Shown: positions 23,235-32,582 of the stretch, piece after piece
How positions within the stretch are numbered: the stretch's first letter is position 1
Layout: every line of letters starts with the position of its first letter
From: an uncultured Butyricicoccus sp.
Lineage (GTDB): Bacteria > Bacillota > Clostridia > Oscillospirales > Butyricicoccaceae
Assembly (NCBI GenBank): GCA_959018045.1
Contig: CAUEJN010000001.1
Coordinates: 1-64,000 of the forward strand
Direction: 5' to 3'
DNA length: 64,000 nt
Made by a program: the position numbers and the translations under genes
Notes under the pieces: generated by a model
The model's database searches: none
What the model was told of the DNA's origin: nothing
What the model saw: the letters and a program-made list of their open reading frames with translations, nothing else

Positions 23235-25145
23235 ATGAAAGATGGTTTTTTGAAGGTCGCCGCCGCTACCCCGCGCATCCGCGTCGCCGACTGTGCTTAT
23301 AATACCGCCCGCGTCATCGAGCTCATGGGAGAAGCCATGGACGCCGGTGTCTCGCTGTGCGTTTTCCCCGAGCTGGTACTGACCGGCTACACCTGCGGCG
23401 ACCTGTTCTTGCAGGAAGCCCTGCTGCGCGCCGCCGAGGACGGTCTGACCCGTATCCTCGAGCACTCGGCACGCTCGCCTATGGTCATCGCCGTCGGTCT
23501 GCCCATTCAGGCAGACAACGCACTCTATAACTGTGCCGCGATCTGCTGCCGCGGTCAGCTGCTCGGCCTCGTGCCCAAGCAGAACATCCCCAATTACAGC
23601 GAATTCTACGAGGCGCGTCACTTCACCTCGGGCGCTGGTATGGTCACCCGCACGGTCACCCTGTGCGGTCAGCAGGTACCCCTCGGGGTCGATCTGCTGT
23701 TCCGCTGCCGTACCATGCCCAGTCTGGTCATCGGCTGCGAGATCTGCGAAGACCTCTGGGTTCCCGCACCGCCGTCCGGCCAGCTGGCAGAGGCGGGCGC
23801 GACCGTCATCGTCAACCTGTCGGCTTCCGACGAGCTCATCGGCAAGGCGGCTTACCGCCGTCAGCTGGTGACCGGTCAGTCGGCACGTCTGGCCTGCGGC
23901 TACCTGTACGCCGATGCAGGCCTCGGCGAGTCCACACAGGATCTGGTCTTTGCCGGTCATAACCTCATCTGCGAGAACGGCACCATGCTGGCCGAGTCCG
24001 AGCGCTTCACCACCGGCCTGATTACGACCGAGCTTGACCTCGGACGCATCGCCCACGAGCGCCGCCGCATGAACACCTTCGGTCAGTCCCAGACCCGTAT
24101 GACCGACATTTACTTCGACCTGCCTCTGCGCGAGACCCCGCTGACCCGCGTCTTTGCTCAGACCCCCTTCGTACCCGCCGACCAGAGCGACTTGGCTGCG
24201 CGCTGCGAGGAGATTCTGCATTTGCAGGCGGTCGGACTTGCCACCCGTCTGCGCCACACCCGCGCCAAGGCGGCAGTCATCGGCCTGTCGGGCGGTCTGG
24301 ACTCCACCCTTGCGCTCATCGTCACCGTCCATGCCTTCGATCTGCTCGGCTGGCCGCGCAGCAACATCCAGACGGTCACCATGCCCTGCTTCGGCACCAC
24401 CCGCCGCACCAAGTCCAACGCCGAACAGCTGGCCGAGGCCTACGGCACCAGCCTGCGATGCGTGGACATCAAGGCAGCCGTCACCCAGCACTTTGCCGAC
24501 ATCGGTCACGACCCGGACACGCTGGACGTCACCTTTGAGAACGCACAGGCACGCCAGCGCACCTATATCCTGATGGATATCGCAAACAAGATGGGCGGTC
24601 TGGTCATCGGTACGGGCGACCTGTCCGAGCTGGCACTCGGCTGGGCGACCTATAACGGCGATCACATGTCCATGTACGGCGTCAACGCTTCCATCCCTAA
24701 GACGCTCGTGCGCTACCTGACCTCCTTCGAGGCCTCCCGCGCACCCGACGGTCTGCGCGAGATCCTGCTCGACGTGCTGGGCACGCCGGTATCGCCCGAG
24801 CTGCTGCCGCCTAAGGGCGGCGAGATCAGCCAGAAGACCGAGGAACTGGTCGGCCCCTACGAGCTGCACGACTTCTTCCTCTATTATATGCTGCGCTTCG
24901 GCTACCCGCCGCGCAAGCTCTACCGCATCGCCTGCCGCGCCTTCGAGGGCGTGCACAGCCGTGCGACGGTCAAGAAGTGGCTCGTCACCTTCATCCGCCG
25001 CTTCTTCGCCCAGCAGTTCAAGCGCTCCTGCCTGCCCGACGGCCCCAAGGTCGGTACGGTCACCCTGTCGCCCCGCGGCGACTGGCGCATGCCGTCTGAC
25101 GCGGTGAGCGAGGTCTGGCTGAAGGAAGCCGAAAACCTCGAATAA
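23235..25145 (+). CDS. nadE: Glutamine-dependent NAD+ synthetase
   Basis: A 636-residue two-domain enzyme for the last step of NAD+ biosynthesis (deamido-NAD + glutamine + ATP). The N-terminal nitrilase-type amidase has the Glu-Lys-Cys triad: Glu46 in CVFPELVLTGY, Lys115 in PKQNIPN and Cys171 in EICEDLW. The synthetase domain has the PP-loop SGGLDST at 352-358 and VIGTGDLSELALGWATYNGD. Length is typical of the long bacterial NadE. The ATG follows GAAGGAGG. It is a single-gene unit between the XRE gene and its own terminator. Confidence 0.95.
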   Translation: MKDGFLKVAAATPRIRVADCAYNTARVIELMGEAMDAGVSLCVFPELVLTGYTCGDLFLQEALLRAAEDGLTRILEHSARSPMVIAVGLPIQADNALYNCAAICCRGQLLGLVPKQNIPNYSEFYEARHFTSGAGMVTRTVTLCGQQVPLGVDLLFRCRTMPSLVIGCEICEDLWVPAPPSGQLAEAGATVIVNLSASDELIGKAAYRRQLVTGQSARLACGYLYADAGLGESTQDLVFAGHNLICENGTMLAESERFTTGLITTELDLGRIAHERRRMNTFGQSQTRMTDIYFDLPLRETPLTRVFAQTPFVPADQSDLAARCEEILHLQAVGLATRLRHTRAKAAVIGLSGGLDSTLALIVTVHAFDLLGWPRSNIQTVTMPCFGTTRRTKSNAEQLAEAYGTSLRCVDIKAAVTQHFADIGHDPDTLDVTFENAQARQRTYILMDIANKMGGLVIGTGDLSELALGWATYNGDHMSMYGVNASIPKTLVRYLTSFEASRAPDGLREILLDVLGTPVSPELLPPKGGEISQKTEELVGPYELHDFFLYYMLRFGYPPRKLYRIACRAFEGVHSRATVKKWLVTFIRRFFAQQFKRSCLPDGPKVGTVTLSPRGDWRMPSDAVSEVWLKEAENLE

Positions 25146-25182
25146 CGAAAGTTAAAAGTACGAAAATATAATAGTATATACA

Positions 25183-25220
25183 GACAGTCGTCCGACGCGA
25201 GCGGGCGGCTGTCTTTTTTT
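25183..25220 (+). terminator. nadE terminator
   Basis: GACAGTCGTCCG pairs with CGGGCGGCTGTC and is followed by a run of seven T. Confidence 0.75.
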
Positions 25221-25380
25221 GTGACACTTGGTGCTATAAGTTCGCTATTATAACTGTCTAAAATGGAATACGAAATGTATAAAAATAGAACAAATAAACG
25301 ATTTAAAATGCATTTTTGTAATAAAATACATAAAATAAATGACAAATGATTACGGTTATGTTACACATGCACTGTAAATA

Positions 25381-25409
25381 TTGAAAAGATAAAATCTCTC
25401 TGATATGAT
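25381..25409 (+). promoter_or_regulatory. Promoter of S-layer gene 1
   Basis: TTGAAA (25381-25386), a 17-bp spacer, TATGAT (25404-25409), preceded by very AT-rich DNA that could act as an UP element. The leader after the -10 is about 55-60 nt and identical to that of S-layer gene 2. Confidence 0.75.
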
Positions 25410-25739
25410 GTATGCATACAAGAGGCGGGGCAGGAATGGCTCGCTAGATCAAAAAGGAGGAAATATTCCTATGAAGAATCTGAAGAAGGTTCTTGCTATG
25501 GTACTGGCGTTTGCATGCACTTTCAGCATGTTCGCTGGCGCTAAGGTGTTTGAGGATGTCCCGGCGGGCTCCGATTACTCCGAGGCTGTTACCATGCTGT
25601 CCGACCTGGGCGTTATCCAGGGTAAGGACGACGGCAAGTATCATCCGGAAGACACCATTACCCGTGCAGAGGCTTGCGCAATGATCGCTCGTCTGATGAC
25701 CGGCGACCCGAACGTATCTCAGTACGTTGGCGCTCAGTC
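25400..25739 (+). repeat. 340-bp duplicated 5' cassette, copy 1
   Basis: Identical base for base to 32243-32582. It covers the -10, the untranslated leader, the AAAGGAGG site, the signal peptide and the first SLH repeat. A second identical tract (25999-26099) matches 32842-32942 at the same offset of 6843. Confidence 0.95.
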
Positions 25740-28700
25740 CTTCACCGACGTTGCAAAGGGCTCCTGGAAGGATTCCGCAATCGGCTACTGCTACATCAAC
25801 GGTATCGTTGTTGGTGTCGGCAACAACAAGTTCGAGCCCGACCGTGCAATCACTGACGCTGAGTTCGTTACCATGGTTGTTCGTGCAATGGGTTACGAGA
25901 CTGCTGACATGAAGCAGAACTATCCGTACTCCTACATGTCCAACGCTCAGGCTACGGGTCTGCTCGACGGCGTTGCCATGGTTGCTTCCACCAACGCGCT
26001 GCGTGGTGAGGACGCTCAGGTTATCTACAACGCTCTGTTCACCGACTACGCTCGTGGCGCTAAGCTGGTTAACACCACCCACGGCACCTCTGTTGAGACC
26101 TACCCGACCCTGGCTGAGTCCGTTTGGGGTCTGGATCGTGCAGCAGTCGGCACCTGGGACAAGAACAACAAGGACGACGAGAAGGCGACTCTGACCAACT
26201 GCAAGGCGCACACTTGGGTTATCGTAGGCGCTGATAAGGCTAAGGAAGGCAACATCCTGGCTTACCCGATCAAGGATGATGAGACCGAGATCTATGCGTA
26301 TGAGAAGAAGAATGAGAAGAAGAAGTACGTTCCGTACTCCTTCAAGTATGACGGCGACATCTCCGCAATCACCGGCTACCAGGTAGAGCTGTGGGGCGAG
26401 GGCAAGCACGGCGAGCCGACTTGGGAGAAGAAGAAGGACGAAGACAAGTTTGTCTACTCCGATAACTGGACCATCAAGGCAATCAAGACCGTAAAGGGTC
26501 AGAAGGCTTATGATTACAACGCTTCCATGGCAGACAAGAAGGACGACAACGGCGAGATCGTTCTGGGCGAGGAGACCCTGAAGCTGGAGTCCGTTGCTGA
26601 CAACGCTAAGGAGCTGTCCAAGGAGAACACCACCAAGACCAACCTGACTACTTACCTGACCAAGGACGAGTACAACGGCGAGAAGATCGGCGACAAGAAG
26701 AACGTTGAGAAGGCTCTGAACGTCCGCACCGGCGCGCAGTACAAGCTGGTTGACTGGGATTCCGACGGCGACATCGACTGGGTAGTTGTTGATCAGGCAA
26801 GCTACTTCAAGGTAGAGTCCGTAAACTCCAAGCGTCTGACCGTTTCCGCAATGGAAGCTGATAAGAAGCTGAACTCTGACAAGGACGACAAGTCTGTTAC
26901 TTGGAAGCTCGACGACCTGAACGACGAGAAGGACTACAAGGTTAAGTACGAAGTTCCGAAAGACCTCAAGGAAGGCGACGTAATTGAGCTGACCTACAAG
27001 GTTGCTTACGACAAGGGCGAGAAGTGCGAAGTTATCACTGCAACCGCTACCAAGGTTGAGGCTGATACCGCTGAGCTCGACAAGGTTTCCACCAAGGACG
27101 ATCTGGAGCTGACCTTCGACGGCGAAGTTTCCAAGATCGCTCAGAACGCTGCATTCGGCGACGTCATTGAACCGTCTAACCCGGATAAGTACGAGAAGTT
27201 TGACGACGAGGAGCTGGGCACCGAGTTCGCTCTGTGGAAGAACCGCAACGGCTTCATCGTTTACTCTGATTACGCTAACGAGTCCTCGAACTACATGATG
27301 GTTCTGGATACCTCGAACGGTAAGGACAAGACCGGCGACCGCAAGCTGGCTACCGCAGACATCCTGCTGGCAGACAACTCGGTCAAGAAGGACGTAAAGT
27401 TCGCTACCGATCTGAAGATTGACGGCAAGAACAACGGCGATACCGGTTATGACAAGGATTCCCGCAAGTGGACCGAGTCCAAGGTTGTAGGTAACGTCTA
27501 CAAGTACTGGCAGGATAAGGACGGCAAGATCACCAAGATGGAGCCGGTATTCTCTGGGGATGCTAAGTCCACTAAGTCCTATACGGACTACAGCTACGAC
27601 GAGAGCTCTGACCGCCTGAAGAACAAGGAGGGCAACAATACGACTGGTTATGTTGCTTCTCTGGAAGGCGCTGACGTAATCTTCGCTGTCAAGCAGCACT
27701 CCGAGCAAGAGAAGAGCTACATCCTCAAGGACGACGAGGACAAGGATGGCGGCCTGTACGTTGATGACGCTGATGTAATGGCTGTGAAGCAGTCTGACAT
27801 CCCGGACATCAACAATGGCGGTAACAATGACACCACGACTGCTACACTGGTAGACTCCAGCGTTAGCACCACCTGGCTCGGCAAGAATTTTGCAAACAAG
27901 TACATCGCTGAGGTTGGCAAGGACAACAAGGCTTCCGCTGCGATCCTGGGCGTTGAGAACTTCAACAAGTTCAACGATGCTGCTACCACCGTTGGTCTGG
28001 TTACCAATGTATCCTACGACAAGAACGACGTTGTATCGGTTGACGTTGCTTACAACGGCAAGGTCACCACTCTGAAGTCCGCTGAGAAGGTAGACTTCGA
28101 CGATATCGTTAAGGCTTACAACAAGTCCTCCAAGAAGGATCTGAGCCTGTCCAGCCCGAAGGACACGGTTCATAATGACCTGTTCGATGGCGCAAAGCTG
28201 TCTGATTTCCTGAAGAAGAATGGCGCTTACGCTGAGATCACCACCAACGCTGACGGTAAGCTGACCGCTGTTACCTTCATGGATAAGGCTGAGGGCAACA
28301 AGGTTGTTGGCCACTACTACGAGGTATCCCGCCGCATCATCACCCGCGTGAAGAACGGCAACGTAGCATACGGCGATGCTAATTCTTACTTCTACAACGA
28401 CAAGAACCTGTACTCTGTTGGCTCCCTGGATGTTACCGACACCGACCTCGACAAGGATGTCAAGTACTACAGCATCAATGGTCGTCCGGAAATTAACGGT
28501 AAGGATAGCGACGATTACAAGGGCGTTCTGCTGTCCGTTGTAAACGGCTTCGACGGCACCCCGGACATCAAGGCTGAGTCCGACTCCGTCCTGATCAACT
28601 CCTACATCAACGACAAGTTCGACGACGCTGACACCTATCAGGTAGCTGACCTGGCTTGCAAGATCGAGGGCAAAATCGTTGCAGCATTCGCATTCGACGG

Positions 28701-29568
28701 CACTCTGGGCGAGGTTTCCGCTGAGAAGAATGCTAAGGCTATTCCGTCTGATACTAAGATGACTCTGGACCTGACGGCTGATGCTAGCGGCGTTAAGTTC
28801 ACTTGGAGCGAGATCGGTGGCGCTGACGTTGACAGCGTGACTTCTTCTGACACTGGCGTAGCTACTGTTTCCTACACTTCTGGCAATGAAGCAACCGTTA
28901 CCCCGGTTAAGGCTGGTAAGATTGTTGTTACCCTGAAGGATGGCGACAAGGTCGTTGGTCAGGTTAACGTTGTTGTTGCTGATGCTCAGGTTCCGACCTA
29001 TGAAACCAAGGTTACTAAGGAAGGCAAGGACGCTTCGGCTACTGCAACCATTACTGTTGATAGCGCAGTTGTAGCTGGTACCAACACTGTAACCATTGGT
29101 TCCAACTCCGAGAACTTTGATACCGCTGCTGATGCAACTACGACCGCTCAGAACCTGGCAAAGGCTATTAACGATGGCCGAAATATCACTGGCTACAAGG
29201 CTACCAGCGTTGGTAGTGTTGTAACTATCGTTGCAGATGACGATGCTGCATTCACTCCGGTAGTAACTGCACAGGCTGACAAGTTTGTTGTTGAGACTGC
29301 TTCTAATGCAGATATCTTTGGTGTTACTGAGCTGAAGATGACCTCTGGCGTAGCTGCTGCAATCAACCTGAAGGTTACTGTTAACGGAACGGAAGCAACC
29401 GTTAATCTGGATGGTAAAAAGACTGCTGCTGAAGTTGCAACTGCAATCGGAGCACAGAATAGCAATTTCACCAATTGTGATGTAGCTGTATCTGGTGACA
29501 CTGTAACCTTTACTGCTAAGGGTGCATCCACCAAGGCTCCGACTGTTACCATCGCACGCAATAAGTAA
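25471..29568 (+). CDS. S-layer protein 1 (SLH domains, giant surface protein)
   Basis: A 1365-residue secreted protein. A signal peptide (MKNLKKVLAMVLAFACTFSM, then FAGA) is followed by three SLH-type repeats within the first 220 residues (FEDVPAGSDYSEAVTMLSDL..., FTDVAKGSWKDSAIGYCYIN..., and a divergent third), which anchor to secondary wall polymers. The long middle is Lys/Asp-rich with short beta motifs, and the C-terminus holds two small Ala/Thr/Val-rich domains (GYKATSVGSVVTIVADDDAA). Codons are strongly biased (AAG, GAC, GTT, GCT), as expected for a very abundant protein. ATG at 25471 follows AAAGGAGG. It is almost certainly a main S-layer subunit, paralogous to 32314-36279. Confidence 0.9.
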   Translation: MKNLKKVLAMVLAFACTFSMFAGAKVFEDVPAGSDYSEAVTMLSDLGVIQGKDDGKYHPEDTITRAEACAMIARLMTGDPNVSQYVGAQSFTDVAKGSWKDSAIGYCYINGIVVGVGNNKFEPDRAITDAEFVTMVVRAMGYETADMKQNYPYSYMSNAQATGLLDGVAMVASTNALRGEDAQVIYNALFTDYARGAKLVNTTHGTSVETYPTLAESVWGLDRAAVGTWDKNNKDDEKATLTNCKAHTWVIVGADKAKEGNILAYPIKDDETEIYAYEKKNEKKKYVPYSFKYDGDISAITGYQVELWGEGKHGEPTWEKKKDEDKFVYSDNWTIKAIKTVKGQKAYDYNASMADKKDDNGEIVLGEETLKLESVADNAKELSKENTTKTNLTTYLTKDEYNGEKIGDKKNVEKALNVRTGAQYKLVDWDSDGDIDWVVVDQASYFKVESVNSKRLTVSAMEADKKLNSDKDDKSVTWKLDDLNDEKDYKVKYEVPKDLKEGDVIELTYKVAYDKGEKCEVITATATKVEADTAELDKVSTKDDLELTFDGEVSKIAQNAAFGDVIEPSNPDKYEKFDDEELGTEFALWKNRNGFIVYSDYANESSNYMMVLDTSNGKDKTGDRKLATADILLADNSVKKDVKFATDLKIDGKNNGDTGYDKDSRKWTESKVVGNVYKYWQDKDGKITKMEPVFSGDAKSTKSYTDYSYDESSDRLKNKEGNNTTGYVASLEGADVIFAVKQHSEQEKSYILKDDEDKDGGLYVDDADVMAVKQSDIPDINNGGNNDTTTATLVDSSVSTTWLGKNFANKYIAEVGKDNKASAAILGVENFNKFNDAATTVGLVTNVSYDKNDVVSVDVAYNGKVTTLKSAEKVDFDDIVKAYNKSSKKDLSLSSPKDTVHNDLFDGAKLSDFLKKNGAYAEITTNADGKLTAVTFMDKAEGNKVVGHYYEVSRRIITRVKNGNVAYGDANSYFYNDKNLYSVGSLDVTDTDLDKDVKYYSINGRPEINGKDSDDYKGVLLSVVNGFDGTPDIKAESDSVLINSYINDKFDDADTYQVADLACKIEGKIVAAFAFDGTLGEVSAEKNAKAIPSDTKMTLDLTADASGVKFTWSEIGGADVDSVTSSDTGVATVSYTSGNEATVTPVKAGKIVVTLKDGDKVVGQVNVVVADAQVPTYETKVTKEGKDASATATITVDSAVVAGTNTVTIGSNSENFDTAADATTTAQNLAKAINDGRNITGYKATSVGSVVTIVADDDAAFTPVVTAQADKFVVETASNADIFGVTELKMTSGVAAAINLKVTVNGTEATVNLDGKKTAAEVATAIGAQNSNFTNCDVAVSGDTVTFTAKGASTKAPTVTIARNK

Positions 29569-29613
29569 TCACCCCTCGTGATTCCCCCTCAAGTTCATAC
29601 TTGAGTTCCAAAA

Positions 29614-29640
29614 GGACACCCTTCGGGGTGTCCTTTTTCT
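29614..29640 (+). terminator. Terminator of S-layer gene 1
   Basis: GGACACCC-TTCG-GGGTGTCC (29614-29633), a perfect stem with a UUCG loop, then TTTTTCT. Confidence 0.9.
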
Positions 29641-29732
29641 ATTCCCGCGCTCAGACTTCCCGCCAATAACCCGGGAAAAATTTCCGGTTTGGCGACTTTT
29701 TTTACAAATATATTTCATTTGCCACCGTCCTA

Positions 29733-29761
29733 TTGTCCATTTGGCGTGCGCCCGTTATACT
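29733..29761 (+). promoter_or_regulatory. Promoter of the WG/SLH gene
   Basis: TTGTCC (29733-29738), a 17-bp spacer and TATACT (29756-29761), 41 bp before the start codon. Confidence 0.6.
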
Positions 29762-29802
29762 GGAGATAAGCATAAAATCTGCAAATGGAGGTGTTCATTT
29801 CT

Positions 29803-32088
29803 ATGCTGCGCAAAATATCCCGCATCGTGGTATTTTTCTGTGCGCTTGCGCTTGTGACGGTTGGTACAGCGCTGGCGGCAGCACCGGCGGGTTCTCTGTT
29901 TGCCGTACCCAAGACCGGTATAGACGGCGTAGAGCGCTGGGGCTATATGGACGGAACGGGCAAGGTTGTGATTGAGTGTATGTACGCGGCGGCCGAGCCG
30001 TTTGACGAGTCGGGCGTTGCGGCGGTGTATGATGACGCCGGACGGGCGGCACTGATTGACGCACAGGGCAAGGTTCTGACCGGCTGGCAGACCGCACCGC
30101 AGTCGATCGAGTACGAAAACGGCATCGCAGCCTTCCGGTATACCGACCGCACGATCTTTTTCACGTCTTCGGGCGTGCGCATCGGTGAGTATCCGGGTGC
30201 GATCGGCTTTCCGGTCAATGAGCGCGTGTGCGTTAAGACCGGAGAGGGAAAGGATGCCCGATACGGATACGTTGACCTGAGCGGTACGTCGGTCATCGCA
30301 CCGGTGTATCTGGAGGCTGGACAGTTTTCGGGTGGCCGCGCGCTGGTGCGCGACTTGCAGGGCAACTGCCATTTGATCGGCACCGATGGCCGGGAACTGG
30401 CGGCGCTGCCTGCGGGTGCAGACCCGGCGACGCTGACCATCTATAATGACTGCGTCATCATCCTGTATAACCGTGCCGGCAAGTACGCGCTGTACTCGGT
30501 CGAGGACATGCGCTTTGCGACGAGTTATTCGTACGATGAGATTTTGCCGTTCCATGAAGACCGCGCGATGGCGCGCGTGGGCACCGACTGGGGTCTGCTA
30601 ACGGTTGTGGGCACCGAGGCGGTCAAGCCGACCTATCCGTATATGAGCTATATGGGTGACGGACTGTACGCCGTGCGCGGCGTGGACGCGGGCGCGTCGG
30701 TCATTGACCACAACGGCAAGGAAATTTACCGCACGGACACCTACGCGGGCGGCTTCCAGACCTTCCGGTACGGCATTTCGTGGCACGGAACAGCGGACGG
30801 CGACGTGGTGTTCTTCAACGCGTCGGGCAGTCTGAAAAAGACGGTGTCGGGTATTGAGACACCGGAGATCGTCGCCGAGACGGTCGCCAAGGTGTACAAG
30901 GACGGCACGACCCAGTACATCAACATTTACAATGGCCGTACCTTATATAATAATGTACGCGCATACGATCTCGAGGGCGGCATCCACGTGACGACCGAGA
31001 CCTACGAGAAGTACCTGGGCATGCAGGAGGACGGCACCGAGTACGGCTGGTATATCGAGTACCCGCGCCTGAGCGGCATGAAGAACGAGGCGGTCGAGAC
31101 ACGTATAAACGACAGCATCCGCGCATTTTTCACGGCAGGGCCGAGCGGCCAGTCCGGACGCATTGCACTGACCGCGACCTACGGCATGTCGGTGGAAGGT
31201 GGAGTCCTGGTTGTGTGGGCGAGCGGCGTGAGTGACCTGGGCGAGGCGGCGACCATCTGGGACACGTCGATCGGACTGGATCTGAACACGGGCGCGCGCT
31301 ACACAGCCGACAAGGACTTGTTTAACGACAAGCTGCTGGAGGTCACGGGCAAGCTGCTGCCGCAGTCGGCGCCGTACTACGGCTCGCCGCGCATGGACAA
31401 GGACGGCGTGACGTTTTTCCGTGACTATCCGGCTACGGGCACGGCGCAGCCGTACACCGAGAGCATGCACCTGACCTTCGACCAGCTGGCCGAGGCGATC
31501 AACTTTGACGGCGCATGCTACCGCACACTGACCGGCTTTACGGGTACAGTGTATGACGATGTGCCGTATAGTCACTGGGCATTTGATTACGTGGCCGAGG
31601 TGTCGTCCAAGGGACTGATGACGGGCGACGAGCGCGGCTTCCGTCCGGAAAGTCCGATTTTGACGAGCGAGGTCTGCGCGTCGGTGGCGCGCGTGCTGGA
31701 ACTGCCGGGCGGCACGATGCCGGGCGTAGACGCGAGCAAGTGGTACGCGGATGAGCTTGGCGCGGTGTACGAGGCCGGACTGCTGGACGGCTTCGACGTA
31801 TACTGGTTTAACCCGGACGCAGTCATGACGCGCGCGGACGCGATGCAGCTTTTGGCGAACGTGCTGACCTATCAGGGACGCGCGGGCACGGAGATGAGCG
31901 CGAACGAGGTTATGAGTAACATTTCGTACTTCCCGGACGCCGAGCGCGTGCCGGCAAACCGCCGCCGTGCGGCAGCGATCTGTGTCAGAGCCGGACTTGT
32001 GCAGGGCGATGAGAACGGCCTGCGGCCGGATGACGCATTTACGCGAGCGGAATTTGCCAAGATCGTGCTGTCGATTGCGGAAAACTGA
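29803..32088 (+). CDS. Secreted WG-repeat protein with C-terminal SLH domains
   Basis: A 761-residue exported protein. A signal peptide (MLRKISRIVVFFCALALVTV, then ends near ALAAA) is followed by about 350 residues of WG/KWG-type repeats (ERWGYMDGTGKVVIECMYAA, ARYGYVDLSGTSVIAPVYLE, DWGLLTVVGTEAVKPTYPYM). A middle domain (GWYIEYPRLSGMKNEAVETR onward) resembles DUF3298/DUF4163 modules. Three SLH repeats close the protein (YSHWAFDYVAEVSSKGLMTG and following). ATG at 29803 has GGAGGT upstream. Unlike the S-layer genes beside it, it uses GC-rich codons. It is probably a wall-attached accessory protein. Confidence 0.82.
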   Translation: MLRKISRIVVFFCALALVTVGTALAAAPAGSLFAVPKTGIDGVERWGYMDGTGKVVIECMYAAAEPFDESGVAAVYDDAGRAALIDAQGKVLTGWQTAPQSIEYENGIAAFRYTDRTIFFTSSGVRIGEYPGAIGFPVNERVCVKTGEGKDARYGYVDLSGTSVIAPVYLEAGQFSGGRALVRDLQGNCHLIGTDGRELAALPAGADPATLTIYNDCVIILYNRAGKYALYSVEDMRFATSYSYDEILPFHEDRAMARVGTDWGLLTVVGTEAVKPTYPYMSYMGDGLYAVRGVDAGASVIDHNGKEIYRTDTYAGGFQTFRYGISWHGTADGDVVFFNASGSLKKTVSGIETPEIVAETVAKVYKDGTTQYINIYNGRTLYNNVRAYDLEGGIHVTTETYEKYLGMQEDGTEYGWYIEYPRLSGMKNEAVETRINDSIRAFFTAGPSGQSGRIALTATYGMSVEGGVLVVWASGVSDLGEAATIWDTSIGLDLNTGARYTADKDLFNDKLLEVTGKLLPQSAPYYGSPRMDKDGVTFFRDYPATGTAQPYTESMHLTFDQLAEAINFDGACYRTLTGFTGTVYDDVPYSHWAFDYVAEVSSKGLMTGDERGFRPESPILTSEVCASVARVLELPGGTMPGVDASKWYADELGAVYEAGLLDGFDVYWFNPDAVMTRADAMQLLANVLTYQGRAGTEMSANEVMSNISYFPDAERVPANRRRAAAICVRAGLVQGDENGLRPDDAFTRAEFAKIVLSIAEN

Positions 32089-32100
32089 ACCAAAAGAGAC

Positions 32101-32163
32101 AATCCCCCTTGAACAGTGACCGATGAAAGCTCGGTCCCTGTGTAATCAAGGGGGATTTTTTAA
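32101..32163 (+). terminator. Terminator after the WG/SLH gene
   Basis: AATCCCCCTTGA pairs with TCAAGGGGGATT, with an inner GACCGA/TCGGTC stem, followed by a T-run. Confidence 0.85.
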
Positions 32164-32223
32164 CAAAGTGTTGTCACAAAACTTATGTAATATTACACTT
32201 GTGTTACGTCTCGGTGTGTCACA

Positions 32224-32252
32224 TTGACTTTGTATTTTAAGACTGATATGAT
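32224..32252 (+). promoter_or_regulatory. Promoter of S-layer gene 2
   Basis: TTGACT (32224-32229), a 17-bp spacer, TATGAT (32247-32252): a closer match to consensus at the -35 than gene 1. The -10 and everything downstream are shared with gene 1; the -35 is not, so relative strength could differ. Confidence 0.8.
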
Positions 32253-32582
32253 GTATGCATACAAGAGGCGGGGCAGGAATGGCTCGCTAGATCAAAAAGG
32301 AGGAAATATTCCTATGAAGAATCTGAAGAAGGTTCTTGCTATGGTACTGGCGTTTGCATGCACTTTCAGCATGTTCGCTGGCGCTAAGGTGTTTGAGGAT
32401 GTCCCGGCGGGCTCCGATTACTCCGAGGCTGTTACCATGCTGTCCGACCTGGGCGTTATCCAGGGTAAGGACGACGGCAAGTATCATCCGGAAGACACCA
32501 TTACCCGTGCAGAGGCTTGCGCAATGATCGCTCGTCTGATGACCGGCGACCCGAACGTATCTCAGTACGTTGGCGCTCAGTC
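32243..32582 (+). repeat. 340-bp duplicated 5' cassette, copy 2
   Basis: Identical to 25400-25739 (first mismatch at 32583). The boundary on the left falls just inside the promoter spacer, on the right within the second SLH repeat. Confidence 0.95.

Noticed and set aside
23214..24956. A 580-codon reverse frame over nadE
   Set aside because: nadE has a full catalytic triad and PP-loop; the reverse frame is its shadow.
25444..28314. A 956-codon open frame antisense to S-layer gene 1
   Set aside because: It is the mirror of a highly biased gene that avoids codons whose complements are stops; there is no ribosome site or promoter and the product is low complexity.
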